Of a stretch of 64,000 nt of DNA, positions 26,738 to 35,120 are shown one piece after another. This DNA is from Derxia lacustris (GTDB lineage: Bacteria > Pseudomonadota > Gammaproteobacteria > Burkholderiales > Burkholderiaceae_E). The position numbers and the translations under genes are program-made. Within the stretch, counting starts at the first letter, position 1. The number at the start of each line of letters is the position of its first letter. The DNA lies in NCBI RefSeq assembly GCF_002105195.1, contig NZ_MUHU01000013.1, positions 1-64,000 of the forward strand, given 5' to 3'. A model generated the notes under the pieces. It saw nothing but the letters and a program-made list of their open reading frames with translations. It ran no database searches and was not told where the DNA came from.

Positions 26738-26766
26738 AGTACGCGCGCCGCGCCGATCCGGATGCA
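26738..26766 (-). promoter_or_regulatory. Candidate autoregulated promoter of the ECF sigma gene
   Basis: TGCATCCGG, 14 nt, then CGTACT on the minus strand, matching the motif before DUF4331 at 9 of 9 positions in the first box and 5 of 6 in the second, with identical spacing. It lies directly after the methyltransferase stop codon, about 150 nt before the upstream sigma start. Confidence 0.7.
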
Positions 26767-26783
26767 GTCGGCCGGCCCTGGCG

Positions 26784-27434
26784 TCAGCGCCGCTGCAACA
26801 CCAGCCCCAGCTCATGGCCGGCCGTGGGATGCACCACCCGCGCATACGGCGGCTTGGGCCAGTGCCAGCCGGCCTCGGGCAGCAGCGCGCGCATGGCGTT
26901 GATGTCGCAGTGATAGGGCGGGCCTTCGATCACGCCCTCGTCCACCGCCGCCGGCCGCAGCCGCTGCATGAACAGCGCGAACAGCCGACCGCCCGGCGCG
27001 AGCCAGCGCCCGAGCTGGGCCGCATAGGCGACCCAGTGCTCGGGATGCAGCGCGCACAGGCAGGTCTGCTCGTAGATGGCATCGAAGGGCGCGGCCGGCG
27101 CGTAGGCCAGCACGTCGGCCTGGATCACCTCGGCGCGCAGGCCGGCGGCCTGCAAGCGGGCGCGCGTGCTTGCCACCGCCGCCGGCGTGTAGTCGATGCC
27201 GGTCACCTCGAAGCCGCGCCGGGCCAGCTCGGCCACCTCCCAGCCGTTGCCGCAGCCGGGCACGGCGATGCGGCAGGGCGCGAGCGCGCCGCTGTCGAGC
27301 CAGTCGAGCAGCTGCGGGCTGGGACCGCCCCGGTCCCAGCCGGTCTGCTGCGTTGCGAAGCGTTGCTGCCAGAAGTCGGGCGTGGGGCCGGTCATGGTCG
27401 GTTCCGTGGGCGGGTGAGGAGTCGAATGCTGCAT
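26784..27434 (-). CDS. Thiopurine S-methyltransferase-like SAM methyltransferase
   Basis: This 216-residue protein has the TPMT-family opening PDFWQQRFATQQTGWDRGGP, SAM motif I RIAVPGCGNGWEVAELARRG, an acidic D in FEVTGIDYTP, and YEQTCLCALHPEHW, a strongly conserved TPMT segment. Bacterial relatives methylate thiols, selenium or tellurium species; the substrate here is unknown. The ATG shares one base with the stop of the upstream acetyltransferase (TGATG), supporting this start; a Met 13 codons inside is an alternative. Confidence 0.88.
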   Translation of the reverse strand: MQHSTPHPPTEPTMTGPTPDFWQQRFATQQTGWDRGGPSPQLLDWLDSGALAPCRIAVPGCGNGWEVAELARRGFEVTGIDYTPAAVASTRARLQAAGLRAEVIQADVLAYAPAAPFDAIYEQTCLCALHPEHWVAYAAQLGRWLAPGGRLFALFMQRLRPAAVDEGVIEGPPYHCDINAMRALLPEAGWHWPKPPYARVVHPTAGHELGLVLQRR

Positions 27435-27898
27435 CAGCGGCGGGTCGCGATTTCGAAGGCGTAGCTCGCTTTCGCGCGTGCGAAGCCATTTGCCTCATAG
27501 AACCGATGCGCCGCCTCGCGCTGGGTGCCCGAGCGCAGGCGCACGCGTGCATAGCCGCGCGCGCCTGCCCACTCGACCGCATGCCGCAGCAAGGCGCGCC
27601 CCACGCCCCTGCCCCGACAGGCTTGCGTCACCACCAGCGCCTGCACTTCCGCATAGCCGTCGCTGGCAATGAGCCGCACGCCCTGCACCTGGCAAAGGCC
27701 GACCGGCAGGCGATCGAGGCAGGCGACAAAGGCGCATTGATCCGGCCATTGCTCCAGCTGAGTCAGCCGCCGGGCCACGTCCGCCGGCGTTGCGGGATAG
27801 CCAAGCTCTTCCAGCAGTCCCGCCGCCGCGACGGCGTCGTCGGCGGCGAGATTGCGTAGCGAGAGGATGTTCGGGGCAATGCTTGAAGTGGGCGGCAT
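27434..27898 (-). CDS. GNAT-family N-acetyltransferase
   Basis: This 154-residue single GNAT domain has the acetyl-CoA pyrophosphate loop in ALVVTQACRGRGVGRALLRH and the C-terminal RSGTQREAAHRFYEANGF typical of GNAT enzymes. The start at MPPTSSIAPN fits the domain. Substrate unknown. Its stop overlaps the start of the TPMT-like gene by one base, so the two are co-translated. Confidence 0.88.
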   Translation of the reverse strand: MPPTSSIAPNILSLRNLAADDAVAAAGLLEELGYPATPADVARRLTQLEQWPDQCAFVACLDRLPVGLCQVQGVRLIASDGYAEVQALVVTQACRGRGVGRALLRHAVEWAGARGYARVRLRSGTQREAAHRFYEANGFARAKASYAFEIATRR

Positions 27899-28002
27899 GG
27901 GGCGGCTGACGAGGTGAGATGAAGTGGCGCCGAACCGAGTCTGCCGCAGTCGACCGCGTCCAGCGCATCCTTTCCTCATCCGCCCACCGCGCCACCCAAG
28001 CC

Positions 28003-28791
28003 ATGAACCCACGCCCGCTCCTGCTCGCCCTCGTCCTCGCGCTCGGCGCCTGCGCCAGCCTGCCCGGCAGCCGGACCGGGCCGCTCGCCGGGCGCGAGGT
28101 CGAGTACTTCGCCAGCCACCATGCGGCGCCGACGCTGGTGTTCGAGAGCGGTCTCGACGGGCGCATGGAGTGGTGGCGCGAGGTGCTGCCGGCGCTGTGC
28201 GGCGAGTTCAGCTGTCTGGCCTACAACCGGCCCGGGCTCGGCCGCAGTGCGCCGGCCGGCACGCCGCGCGACGCCGCCACCATCGTCGAGGAGCTGCGCG
28301 CGACCCTCGCCGCCGCGCGGCTCGGGCCGCCCTATGTGCTGGTCGGCCATTCGCTCGGCGGGCTGTATGCGCAGTACTTCGCGCGGCGCCATCCCGACGA
28401 GGTGGCGGCGCTGGTGCTGGTCGATTCGACCCATCCGCGCCAGACCGACGGCGACGGCGCGCTCGAGCGCCAGCCGCTGTGGGTGCGCGCGGCGCTCGGC
28501 GGGCTGGTCAGCGCCACCGGCAAGGCCGAGCTGGCCGAAATGCCGCGCAACCGCGACGAGCTGCTGGCGCTGCCGGCGCCGGCCGGGCTGCCGGTCACGG
28601 TGCTGAGCGCGGGCAAGGACGAGGACAGCGGCACGCCGGCCGGCCGTTATGCGGCGGCGCTGCGGCGCGACATCGCCGCGCTCTATCCGGGCTCGACGCA
28701 GCTGTGGGTCGACAGCGGCCACGGCATTCCGCTGGAAAAGCCGCAGGCGGTGATCGATGCGGTGCGGGCGGCGGCGACCGCGCGGCGCTAG
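28003..28791 (+). CDS. Lipoprotein alpha/beta hydrolase
   Basis: The protein has 262 residues. The N-terminus MNPRPLLLALVLALGACA is a lipoprotein signal with Cys17 as the modified residue. The alpha/beta hydrolase core shows YNRPGLGRSAP, nucleophile elbow GHSLGG, VLVDSTHPRQ and a late histidine in WVDSGHGIPLEKP. It is probably a membrane-tethered periplasmic esterase or lactonase; substrate unknown. It diverges from the GNAT gene and converges with the decarboxylase gene. Confidence 0.86.
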   Translation: MNPRPLLLALVLALGACASLPGSRTGPLAGREVEYFASHHAAPTLVFESGLDGRMEWWREVLPALCGEFSCLAYNRPGLGRSAPAGTPRDAATIVEELRATLAAARLGPPYVLVGHSLGGLYAQYFARRHPDEVAALVLVDSTHPRQTDGDGALERQPLWVRAALGGLVSATGKAELAEMPRNRDELLALPAPAGLPVTVLSAGKDEDSGTPAGRYAAALRRDIAALYPGSTQLWVDSGHGIPLEKPQAVIDAVRAAATARR

Positions 28792-28824
28792 CCGCGCGGC
28801 CACTCGGCCAGCCGGTGGCGCGGC
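28791..28824. terminator. Hairpin between convergent hydrolase and decarboxylase genes
   Basis: GCCGCGC at 28791-28797 pairs with GCGCGGC at 28818-28824, with further pairing inside (CCAC/GTGG). No clear T-run follows on either strand. The position, in a 38-bp gap between two gene ends, suggests a bidirectional terminator. Confidence 0.4.
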
Positions 28825-28829
28825 TGCCG

Positions 28830-30233
28830 TCAGCCCAGCGCGGTCGCGATCACGCTGCCCATCGGCGTCGGCTCGGCATCGTTCTGATGCCACACGGCAT
28901 TGACGGCCCACTCCTCCAGCCGCACCCGGTCGCGCTCGAAAATCATCATGTGCGTCGAGCCGCCGAACTCGAAATGCCCGATCTCGGTGCCGCGCTTGAC
29001 GATCACCGGCTCGGCGCCGTTCTCGACGGTGAATCCGGGCGCGATCACGCAGGTCGAGACCTCGACCATGCCGATGCAGACCAGCGCCACATGGCCGCAG
29101 GTCTCGTGCTCGAAGATGAAGATGGCGCGCGCCGCGACATGGCCGAGATAGGGCTGCGACTCCGTGCCCTCCCAGGTGCCCTTGCCTTCGCGCTGCCAGG
29201 GCCGCTGCGCAAAATAGGTGCCCGGCTGGACCCAGGAATGCACCAGCTTGCCGTCGAGCGGGGCGCTCCAGCGGTGGTAATGCGTCGCCGACAGGAAGCC
29301 TTGATAAAGCTGGCCGCCCTCGAACTTGCGGGCCCAGCGCTCATGTCCGGCAAAGATGTCGAGCAGCGAATAATTGACATCCTTGACCCAGAATTCGGCC
29401 TGCGGACCCAGATTGTTTTCGTATTGCCACGGCGTGGTTTCGCAGCCGATATTGATCTGGTATTTCGCGTCGCCCTTGAACGGGCGGGCGCCCGGCACGA
29501 ATTGGCGAATGAAGAAGGAATTCCAGGAATCGAAACCGTAGCCCGGCTGGCTGGCATCGTGAACCATCTGGTCCCACACCCCGGCTTTCCAGGCTGCGGC
29601 CGAAATCCAGGAGCCTTCCTTTTCGGGATCTTCGATATCGAGCTTGTCGAGCGAGGCGCCGCTTTTCAGGAAGGCATTCCAGGCATCGAGCACTTTCTTG
29701 AATTGCGCATTGAAAGTCGTGTCGTGGAACAGCGCGGTGCCGGACGGCGTCGCCATCGAGACCGCGAGCAGGCCGTTCATCGGTGTGCCGACCATCGCCG
29801 TGGTGTTGAACGCCGGCGAGGTCGTGACGATCTCGTTGAGGATCTCGAACAGGCTGTCGAAGCTCTCGATCCAGAGCGCGTCCCCGTCGCCGGCGATCTC
29901 GTGCCGGGCCTGCTCATCGAGCGAGCGCACGAACTCGTTGGACTCCTCGATCATCGACGTGACCCACATGCGGTACACGGCATGCCGGGTGACCCAGGCC
30001 TGGAATTCGGCGACCGCGGGGGTCATGGGCGTGAGGGTGCCGGCGGCCCTGCGCGCGGCGATCGACTTGCGCAGCGGCACCAGATAGCGCGCGGTGGCCC
30101 AGACCCGATTGGGCACCCAGAAACCCATTTGCACCGGACCGGCATTGGCGAGCGAAAGCAGATTCGACTGTTCGCCCTCGATGGGCGCTGGGTGATGGCT
30201 GGCCGGCAAGCCATTGCGGTCGGCGTGTGTCAT
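28830..30233 (-). CDS. PSD-family decarboxylase with PSDC N-terminus (PsiD-like)
   Basis: This 467-residue protein has a C-terminal half that is a phosphatidylserine-decarboxylase fold with the self-cleavage motif GHFEFGGSTHMMIF (Ser426 would become the pyruvoyl group). The N-terminal half resembles the PSDC region of fungal PsiD (tryptophan decarboxylase): MVGTPMNGLLAVSMATPSGT, NAQFKKVLDAWNAFLKSG. Such soluble enzymes decarboxylate aromatic amino acids rather than phosphatidylserine. No membrane helix is evident. I started it at MTHADRNG, 13 codons inside the longest frame. Its codons use more A/T at third positions than neighbours, hinting at transfer. It lies downstream of a LysR gene on the same strand, 421 bp apart. 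Confidence 0.85.
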   Translation of the reverse strand: MTHADRNGLPASHHPAPIEGEQSNLLSLANAGPVQMGFWVPNRVWATARYLVPLRKSIAARRAAGTLTPMTPAVAEFQAWVTRHAVYRMWVTSMIEESNEFVRSLDEQARHEIAGDGDALWIESFDSLFEILNEIVTTSPAFNTTAMVGTPMNGLLAVSMATPSGTALFHDTTFNAQFKKVLDAWNAFLKSGASLDKLDIEDPEKEGSWISAAAWKAGVWDQMVHDASQPGYGFDSWNSFFIRQFVPGARPFKGDAKYQINIGCETTPWQYENNLGPQAEFWVKDVNYSLLDIFAGHERWARKFEGGQLYQGFLSATHYHRWSAPLDGKLVHSWVQPGTYFAQRPWQREGKGTWEGTESQPYLGHVAARAIFIFEHETCGHVALVCIGMVEVSTCVIAPGFTVENGAEPVIVKRGTEIGHFEFGGSTHMMIFERDRVRLEEWAVNAVWHQNDAEPTPMGSVIATALG

Positions 30234-30256
30234 GTCTCGTCCTCTTTTATTGCGCC

Positions 30257-30490
30257 GCCGCAATTGCGGCAAGCACTTGACCAGGGTTCAATCGTGAAAA
30301 ATCGAACTGACCGGACTGGACATTTCGAAATCACGACAGTCGGGCATTTCGCTCGCAATTATTGAATTGCCAGCAGAAACTGCGAGGACAATACCCCCCG
30401 GCCAGCGGCGCGTTTCGGCCGCCGATCCGATGTAACCGTTACGCGGCATCCGGCATGACATTTCCAATTCACGGCAAATACCCCAATTGC
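30257..30490. promoter_or_regulatory. Intergenic region with repeated GCAATT palindromes
   Basis: This 421-bp gap (30234-30654) has no convincing gene. It contains a perfect 14-bp palindrome GCCGCAATTGCGGC at 30257-30270, ATTTCGAAAT at 30322-30331, the inverted repeat GCAATT-ATTG-AATTGC at 30355-30370, and a further CAATTGC at 30484-30490. Recurrence of an AATT-centred motif in a GC-rich genome upstream of the decarboxylase suggests operators for a regulator, perhaps the adjacent LysR protein. Confidence 0.4.
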
Positions 30491-30654
30491 CGGGCCGACC
30501 GATCGCTCGCGATTCGAATCGACAAAATGCGGAAATCGTCGGCGCGGAATCGATCGGCGCCGATCGGGCGGCGCGGGTCGACCGCCGTCGCCGCCAGGCG
30601 CTGGCGCGGCGCACATCCACCTCGTGCGAGAAGCCGCCGTGTGCCGGCGCGATG

Positions 30655-31599
30655 TCACGGGACGGTTCGCCTCGCCTCGGTGCCGGCCGCCCGATGCAGC
30701 ACTTCGCGCAACCAGACACAGCCGGCATCGGCGTCCTGCGATGCCTTCCATTGCAACAGCTCGGTCAGCGGCGGCAGCGCGATCGGCATCGGCAATACCT
30801 GCAACGGCAGACGCTGGGCCAGCAACACCGCCAGACGTGCCGGCACCGTGGCGATGCAATCGGTGCTGACCACCACGTCTCCGAGCAGGTTGAAGCGCTC
30901 CACCACCGGACCGACACGACGCGTGAGCCCCATCTGCTGCAAGGCGCGCGTGTCCATCATCGATCCACGGCCCTCGGCCAGTTCGACGACCGCATGCAGC
31001 GATGTCCGGTACTGGAGCGCGCCGATGGCTTGGCGAACGGTCGGATGATCGATGCGCGCGATGCAGCGATAGTCGTCCACCATCAGCACCTCCGAGCGAT
31101 GCCGCTCGGAATGGGCACCGGCCGGTACTACCGCAAAGTCGTACTGGCGTCGCTCCAGCGCCTCGGTCGTCGGCTGATCTTCGGCATTGACGGGCGTCGG
31201 CGTTGCGCGCAGCGAAAGCTGTACTCGCGGCGCCTCTTTTGCCAGCAGCGCGATCACGGCCGGCATCAGCACCGTGCTCGTGTAGTCCGACACCGCGATG
31301 CTGAAGCGGCGCGCGGTCGACGCCGGATCGAAGCTGGCCCGCGTGTGGGCAATCGTCTCGGCCTGTTGGAGCAGTTCGCGCACCGGGCCGGCCAGGCTCA
31401 GTGCCAGTTCGGTCGGCAGCATCGCGCCGGCCGAACGGACGAACAGCGGGTCGCCGAAGTACTCGCGCAGACGGGCCAGGGCGGCACTCAAGGCCGGCTG
31501 GCCGACGTTGAGTCGGGCCGCTGCCTTGCTGACGCTGCGGTGTTCCACCAGCGCATCGAACACCAGCAGCGCATTGAGATCGAGTCGATGCAGACGCAT
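30655..31599 (-). CDS. LysR-family regulator (NodD/aromatic-catabolism type)
   Basis: This 314-residue protein starts at MRLHRLDLNALLVFDALVEH. The N-terminal HTH (residues 5-65) includes SVSKAAARLNVGQPALSAAL and LREYFGDPLFVRSAGAMLPT, the variant found in NodD/NahR/DntR-like activators that respond to aromatic compounds. The effector-binding half follows. It is divergent from the Rieske oxygenase gene at 31712 with a T-N11-A box between them, and it also reads toward the decarboxylase. It probably controls this oxygenase/monooxygenase/decarboxylase islet. Confidence 0.9.
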   Translation of the reverse strand: MRLHRLDLNALLVFDALVEHRSVSKAAARLNVGQPALSAALARLREYFGDPLFVRSAGAMLPTELALSLAGPVRELLQQAETIAHTRASFDPASTARRFSIAVSDYTSTVLMPAVIALLAKEAPRVQLSLRATPTPVNAEDQPTTEALERRQYDFAVVPAGAHSERHRSEVLMVDDYRCIARIDHPTVRQAIGALQYRTSLHAVVELAEGRGSMMDTRALQQMGLTRRVGPVVERFNLLGDVVVSTDCIATVPARLAVLLAQRLPLQVLPMPIALPPLTELLQWKASQDADAGCVWLREVLHRAAGTEARRTVP

Positions 31600-31607
31600 T
31601 CGGCGAT

Positions 31608-31624
31608 TATCGATTCGGTTGATA
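31608..31624. promoter_or_regulatory. LysR-type T-N11-A box between LysR and Rieske oxygenase genes
   Basis: TATCGA-TTCGG-TTGATA forms an almost perfect inverted repeat with a 5-bp centre and the T-N11-A spacing of LysR recognition sites. It starts 9 bp from the LysR start codon and about 90 bp before the oxygenase, in an unusually AT-rich patch. Confidence 0.55.
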
Positions 31625-31711
31625 TTTTTCAGCAATACGTTCGATTTGCGCCGGCCAATCTGCCTCCCAACAATGCCTGCTTCCCCATGCAGGCCAAGAG
31701 GAGACAGAGAC

Positions 31712-32806
31712 ATGAATATCGATGGAATCAATATGTTGCCGGGCTGCGCCGAGTACCCGCTGAACCAGTGGTACGTGATCGCGTGGTCGGACGAGATCGC
31801 GCCGGGCAAGTCGCTGGCGCGCGATTGCTGCGAGGTGCCGCTCATCGTTTACCGCAGCCAGGCCGGCATCGCCCACGCGATGTTCAACCGCTGCCCGCAC
31901 CGCGGAATGATGCTGACCAGCGCCACCGGGCGGGTCGAGGGCGACACCGTGCGCTGCGGATATCACGGCGTGCGGCTCGACTCGAACGGGCGGTGCGTCG
32001 AGGTACCGAGCGGCGGCCCGCTGCCCGCGAAGATGTGCGTGCGGACCTATCCGGTGGTCGAGAAATGGAAGTGGCTGTGGGTATGGATGGGCGACGCCCG
32101 CCTGGCCGATCCGGCCCTGATTCCCGATCACGAATACCTCGGCCTGGAAAACAGCCCGATGTTCAGCGAGCCGGGCATCCGCCTGTCGGTCAAGGCCAAC
32201 TACCTGATGCCGCTGGAGAACCTGGTGGATGCCACGCACATCACCTATCTGCACCATGGCCTGATCGATTCCGGCAATGTGGCCGCCACCCCCAGCCAAC
32301 TGGTCGTCGACGGCACTCGCGTCGCCTCGGTACGCCAGTTCAGCAACGAGCTGCTGCCGCCCATGCTGTGTGCCGCAATGGGCCTGAAGGGCAACCGCGT
32401 CAACCGCACGCTGACCCTGAGCGCCTTCGCCAATCATCTGTGCGAGATCCGCCAGGACTTCGTGGAAGTCGGCGACGAGCATGCGCCGCCAAAGCGCATC
32501 AACCTCATCGTGTCCATCACCCCCGCCCGGCGCACGCAGACCGACCACTTCGCGCTGTTCTCGACCAGCTTCCAGAACACGCATCCCGGGCGCTTCGACG
32601 ACCTGCGCAATCTGCTGATGGAAGACGTCGTGGTGCTGGAAGAAATCCAGCAACTGTTCGAGCGCCTTGGTCATGCGCACGCGCCCGAGATCAGCATCAA
32701 GGCGGACGAAGGCAGCATCCGCAGCCGCCGCATCATCGCCGAGCTGATCCGGCGCGAGCGCCAGGCCGAGCCGGCAACCGCGCCGACGCATCGACAACCG
32801 GCATGA
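31712..32806 (+). CDS. Rieske oxygenase, VanA-type terminal component
   Basis: The protein has 364 residues. An N-terminal Rieske domain has [2Fe-2S] ligands Cys61, His63, Cys82 and His85 (CPHRG and CGYHG). The catalytic domain has a mononuclear iron site in ENLVDATHITYLHH (Asp173, His176, His181). The overall layout follows VanA/phthalate-type O-demethylases or ring hydroxylases. AGGAG lies 8 nt before ATG 31712. No reductase gene adjoins it; the only VanB-type reductase in the window is at 39699. The flavin monooxygenase gene overlaps its stop, so the two act in one pathway. Substrate unknown, probably a methoxy- or carboxy-aromatic. Confidence 0.92.
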   Translation: MNIDGINMLPGCAEYPLNQWYVIAWSDEIAPGKSLARDCCEVPLIVYRSQAGIAHAMFNRCPHRGMMLTSATGRVEGDTVRCGYHGVRLDSNGRCVEVPSGGPLPAKMCVRTYPVVEKWKWLWVWMGDARLADPALIPDHEYLGLENSPMFSEPGIRLSVKANYLMPLENLVDATHITYLHHGLIDSGNVAATPSQLVVDGTRVASVRQFSNELLPPMLCAAMGLKGNRVNRTLTLSAFANHLCEIRQDFVEVGDEHAPPKRINLIVSITPARRTQTDHFALFSTSFQNTHPGRFDDLRNLLMEDVVVLEEIQQLFERLGHAHAPEISIKADEGSIRSRRIIAELIRRERQAEPATAPTHRQPA

Positions 32807-33951
32807 GGCGCGACATGGCGAACTCGCAAGACACCGTACTCATCTCGGGCGGCGGCATCAGCGGCCTGACCCTGGCCTGCGCCCTGCGCCGGCACGACAT
32901 CCCGGTCGAACTCGTCGAACGCAAGTCCGACCTGTCCGACGACGGTGGCGTGGGCCTCTCCCTGGTCGGCAACGCCTTGCGCGCGCTGGACTCGATCGGC
33001 ATCGCGCGCGCCCTGATCGCGCTGGGCTTGCCCGCCGACCATCTGGAGATCGCCACGCCCGAGGGCCGCGTGGTCGCCAGATCGTCGACCGACGAGCAGT
33101 GGGGTGACGGCATCCCGGGCCATTGCAGCATTTCACGGCCGGCGCTGCATCGGCTGCTGGCCGAGCGTGCGCGCAATGCCGGCGTGCGCATCCGCACCGG
33201 CCTGAGCATCGCCAGCAGTACGCCGGTGGGCGACTGCGTCGAGGTCGGCTTCTCGGACGGCGGCAGCGCTCGCTACCGGCTCTGCGTCGCGGCCGAAGGG
33301 CTCCATTCGGCGACCCGCGAACGGCTGTTTCCGGGGCTGCATCCCGCGCACTCCGGCCAGGCCTGCTGGCGCGCCCGCGTGCCGCGCCCGGCCGGGCTGC
33401 TGACGACGCGGATTCATTTCGGCGGCCGCCTTGGCGTGGTCGGCATCTGCCCCATCTCGCGCGATGACGCCTATCTGTATGTCGTCGAGGCTGCCGATGC
33501 CCGGCATCGCGAGGATGAAACCCGCACGCATCTGGCGCTGCGCGAACGGCTGACCGGTCACTACGGCGGGCTGGTCGCCGATCTGCTCGAGCATCTGACC
33601 GATCCGGCGCAGGTGAGCTATCGGCCGTTGCCGGTCTTCCTGCTGCCGGCACCCTGGTATCGCGATGGCGTCGTGTTCATCGGCGATGCCGCGCATGCCA
33701 ATCCGCCGGTGCTGGCGCAGGGCGCGGCAATGGGCATCGAGGACGCCGTGGTGCTGGCCGAGGAACTCGCGTCCGCGCCGGCAAGCCTGGACGCCGCCCT
33801 CGCCGTGTTCATGGCGCGGCGCTTCGAACGGGTGCGCAATGTGGTCGAGACCTCCCGCGATCTGGCGCGCTGGCAGGTCGAGCAGCGCCGGGATGTGGAC
33901 ATCGGCGGCACGATGAAGCGGGTGGCCGTGGCCTTGACGGCGCCCATCTGA
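32803..33951 (+). CDS. FAD-dependent aromatic monooxygenase (salicylate hydroxylase-like)
   Basis: This 382-residue class A flavoprotein monooxygenase has FAD dinucleotide-binding VLISGGGISGLTLACALRR at the start and GDAAHANPPVLAQGAAMGIE late in the sequence (FAD ribityl site). A DG-type middle motif is degenerate (AAEGLHSATRERL). The family hydroxylates phenolic or carboxy-aromatic rings with NAD(P)H. ATG 32803 overlaps the oxygenase stop (ATGA), supporting coupling; ATG 32815 is an alternative start. It probably acts on the product of the Rieske oxygenase. Confidence 0.88.
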   Translation: MRRDMANSQDTVLISGGGISGLTLACALRRHDIPVELVERKSDLSDDGGVGLSLVGNALRALDSIGIARALIALGLPADHLEIATPEGRVVARSSTDEQWGDGIPGHCSISRPALHRLLAERARNAGVRIRTGLSIASSTPVGDCVEVGFSDGGSARYRLCVAAEGLHSATRERLFPGLHPAHSGQACWRARVPRPAGLLTTRIHFGGRLGVVGICPISRDDAYLYVVEAADARHREDETRTHLALRERLTGHYGGLVADLLEHLTDPAQVSYRPLPVFLLPAPWYRDGVVFIGDAAHANPPVLAQGAAMGIEDAVVLAEELASAPASLDAALAVFMARRFERVRNVVETSRDLARWQVEQRRDVDIGGTMKRVAVALTAPI

Positions 33952-34032
33952 GCCCGCCGGACTGAAGCGCGACCGAGGGGTGACGGCGGCGGTCTCATGG
34001 CGGCGTCCTCCGCACCGGCCGCCGCCCTGCCC

Positions 34033-34989
34033 TCAGCCGCGCGCCTGCCCCAGCGCGGCCAGCACGAGCCGGCAGGCATCGCCGTCATGACGAAAGCCGG
34101 CCGCCTCGGCCAGCGGCGTGGCGAGCGGCGGATAGCGGCCGAAATTGGCTTCGAGCGCGGGATCGCTGCCCCAGCTCACCAGCCGGTCGACCGCCACGCC
34201 GAAGGCCGTGCCGACCGCGCCGGCCAGCGCGCCAAAGCTCAGGTGCAGCGCCGGCAGGGTGCAGACGCGCGGCTCGCCGAGCAGCGCGCCGTCGGCGGTC
34301 GCGGCATGCAGCAGGTTGTCGACGGTACACGGCACCGACATGAGCCAGGCCTGGCAATCGGCCGGGATCGGGCAGGCGAAGGGGCGACCGGCGGCCAGCT
34401 CGCGGATCAGGTCGCTCATGAAGGCCGACAGCAGGCCGCTCGGGCCGGCCGGCCGCGCGACGATGCCCGCGAGCCGCAGCGAGCGGCCGTCGATCCAGCC
34501 GCGCCGCGTGGCATCGGCGATGAGGATTTCGCAGGCGAGCTTGTGCGCGCCATAGCTGAGCCTGGGCCGGCACGGCGTGGCGTCGTCCACGCCCTGGGCC
34601 GGCAGCGGCGCGCCGAGCACGGCAATGGTGCTGGCGAACACGAAGACCGGCGCCGGCCGCGTGGCGGCTTGCAGCCGGGCCGCGTCGATCAGCGCGACCG
34701 TCGCATCGAGATTGACCTGGCGGCCGAGCAGCGGATCGCGCTCGGCCGCGCCGCCCGGCACGCTGGCCAGATGGAACACCAGATCCACCGGCGTGGCGAA
34801 GGCGGCGGCGATCGGCGCGGCGTCGGTGATGCTGCCGGCCAGCTGGACGACGCGCGCATCGGTGGCCGGCGCCGGAAAGCCGAGATCGAGCAGCGTGAGC
34901 CGGTCGAGCCCGGGCAGTGCGCCATCGAGCAGCCGTGCAACCAGGGCCTGGCCGACGAAACCCGCCGCGCCGGTGATGAGGACATGCAT
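34033..34989 (-). CDS. denD: NAD-dependent epimerase/dehydratase, DenD-like (D-erythronate dehydrogenase family)
   Basis: This 318-residue extended SDR has the NAD motif LITGAAGFVGQ and the active-site pair Tyr146 and Lys150 in SYGAHKLACE. The sequences HVLITGAAGFVGQALVARLL and LAGIVARPAGPSGLLSAFMS match the DenD group, which oxidises D-erythronate in four-carbon acid sugar catabolism. The other denABC genes are absent here, and the context is aromatic catabolism, so the true substrate may differ. It lies 131 bp downstream of a Rieske oxygenase gene on the same strand. Confidence 0.8.
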   Translation of the reverse strand: MHVLITGAAGFVGQALVARLLDGALPGLDRLTLLDLGFPAPATDARVVQLAGSITDAAPIAAAFATPVDLVFHLASVPGGAAERDPLLGRQVNLDATVALIDAARLQAATRPAPVFVFASTIAVLGAPLPAQGVDDATPCRPRLSYGAHKLACEILIADATRRGWIDGRSLRLAGIVARPAGPSGLLSAFMSDLIRELAAGRPFACPIPADCQAWLMSVPCTVDNLLHAATADGALLGEPRVCTLPALHLSFGALAGAVGTAFGVAVDRLVSWGSDPALEANFGRYPPLATPLAEAAGFRHDGDACRLVLAALGQARG

Positions 34990-35120
34990 GTGCTTGGGGG
35001 CCGCAGGCCGCGGCAGGAATCGTCGGGAAGGCGATGCTAGGCCGGCAGTGCGCCGGCCAAAAATCGTTTGCGCCGATGCAGGCCATCGTCGCGACGAATG
35101 CCAGCGCGGCGCAGGCCGGC

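Noticed and set aside
28830-30233. Assignment as phosphatidylserine decarboxylase (psd)
   Set aside because: The PSDC-like N-terminal domain, soluble character and aromatic-catabolism context fit a PsiD-like amino acid decarboxylase better; the housekeeping psd is shorter and membrane-bound.
30288-30728. A 146-codon minus-strand frame in the decarboxylase/LysR gap
   Set aside because: It lacks the GC3 bias of real genes, has no recognised domain and overlaps the LysR end and the palindromic sites.
34033-34989. A four-carbon acid sugar (erythronate) catabolic locus
   Set aside because: Only the DenD-like dehydrogenase is present; no kinase, aldolase or isomerase partners were found nearby.
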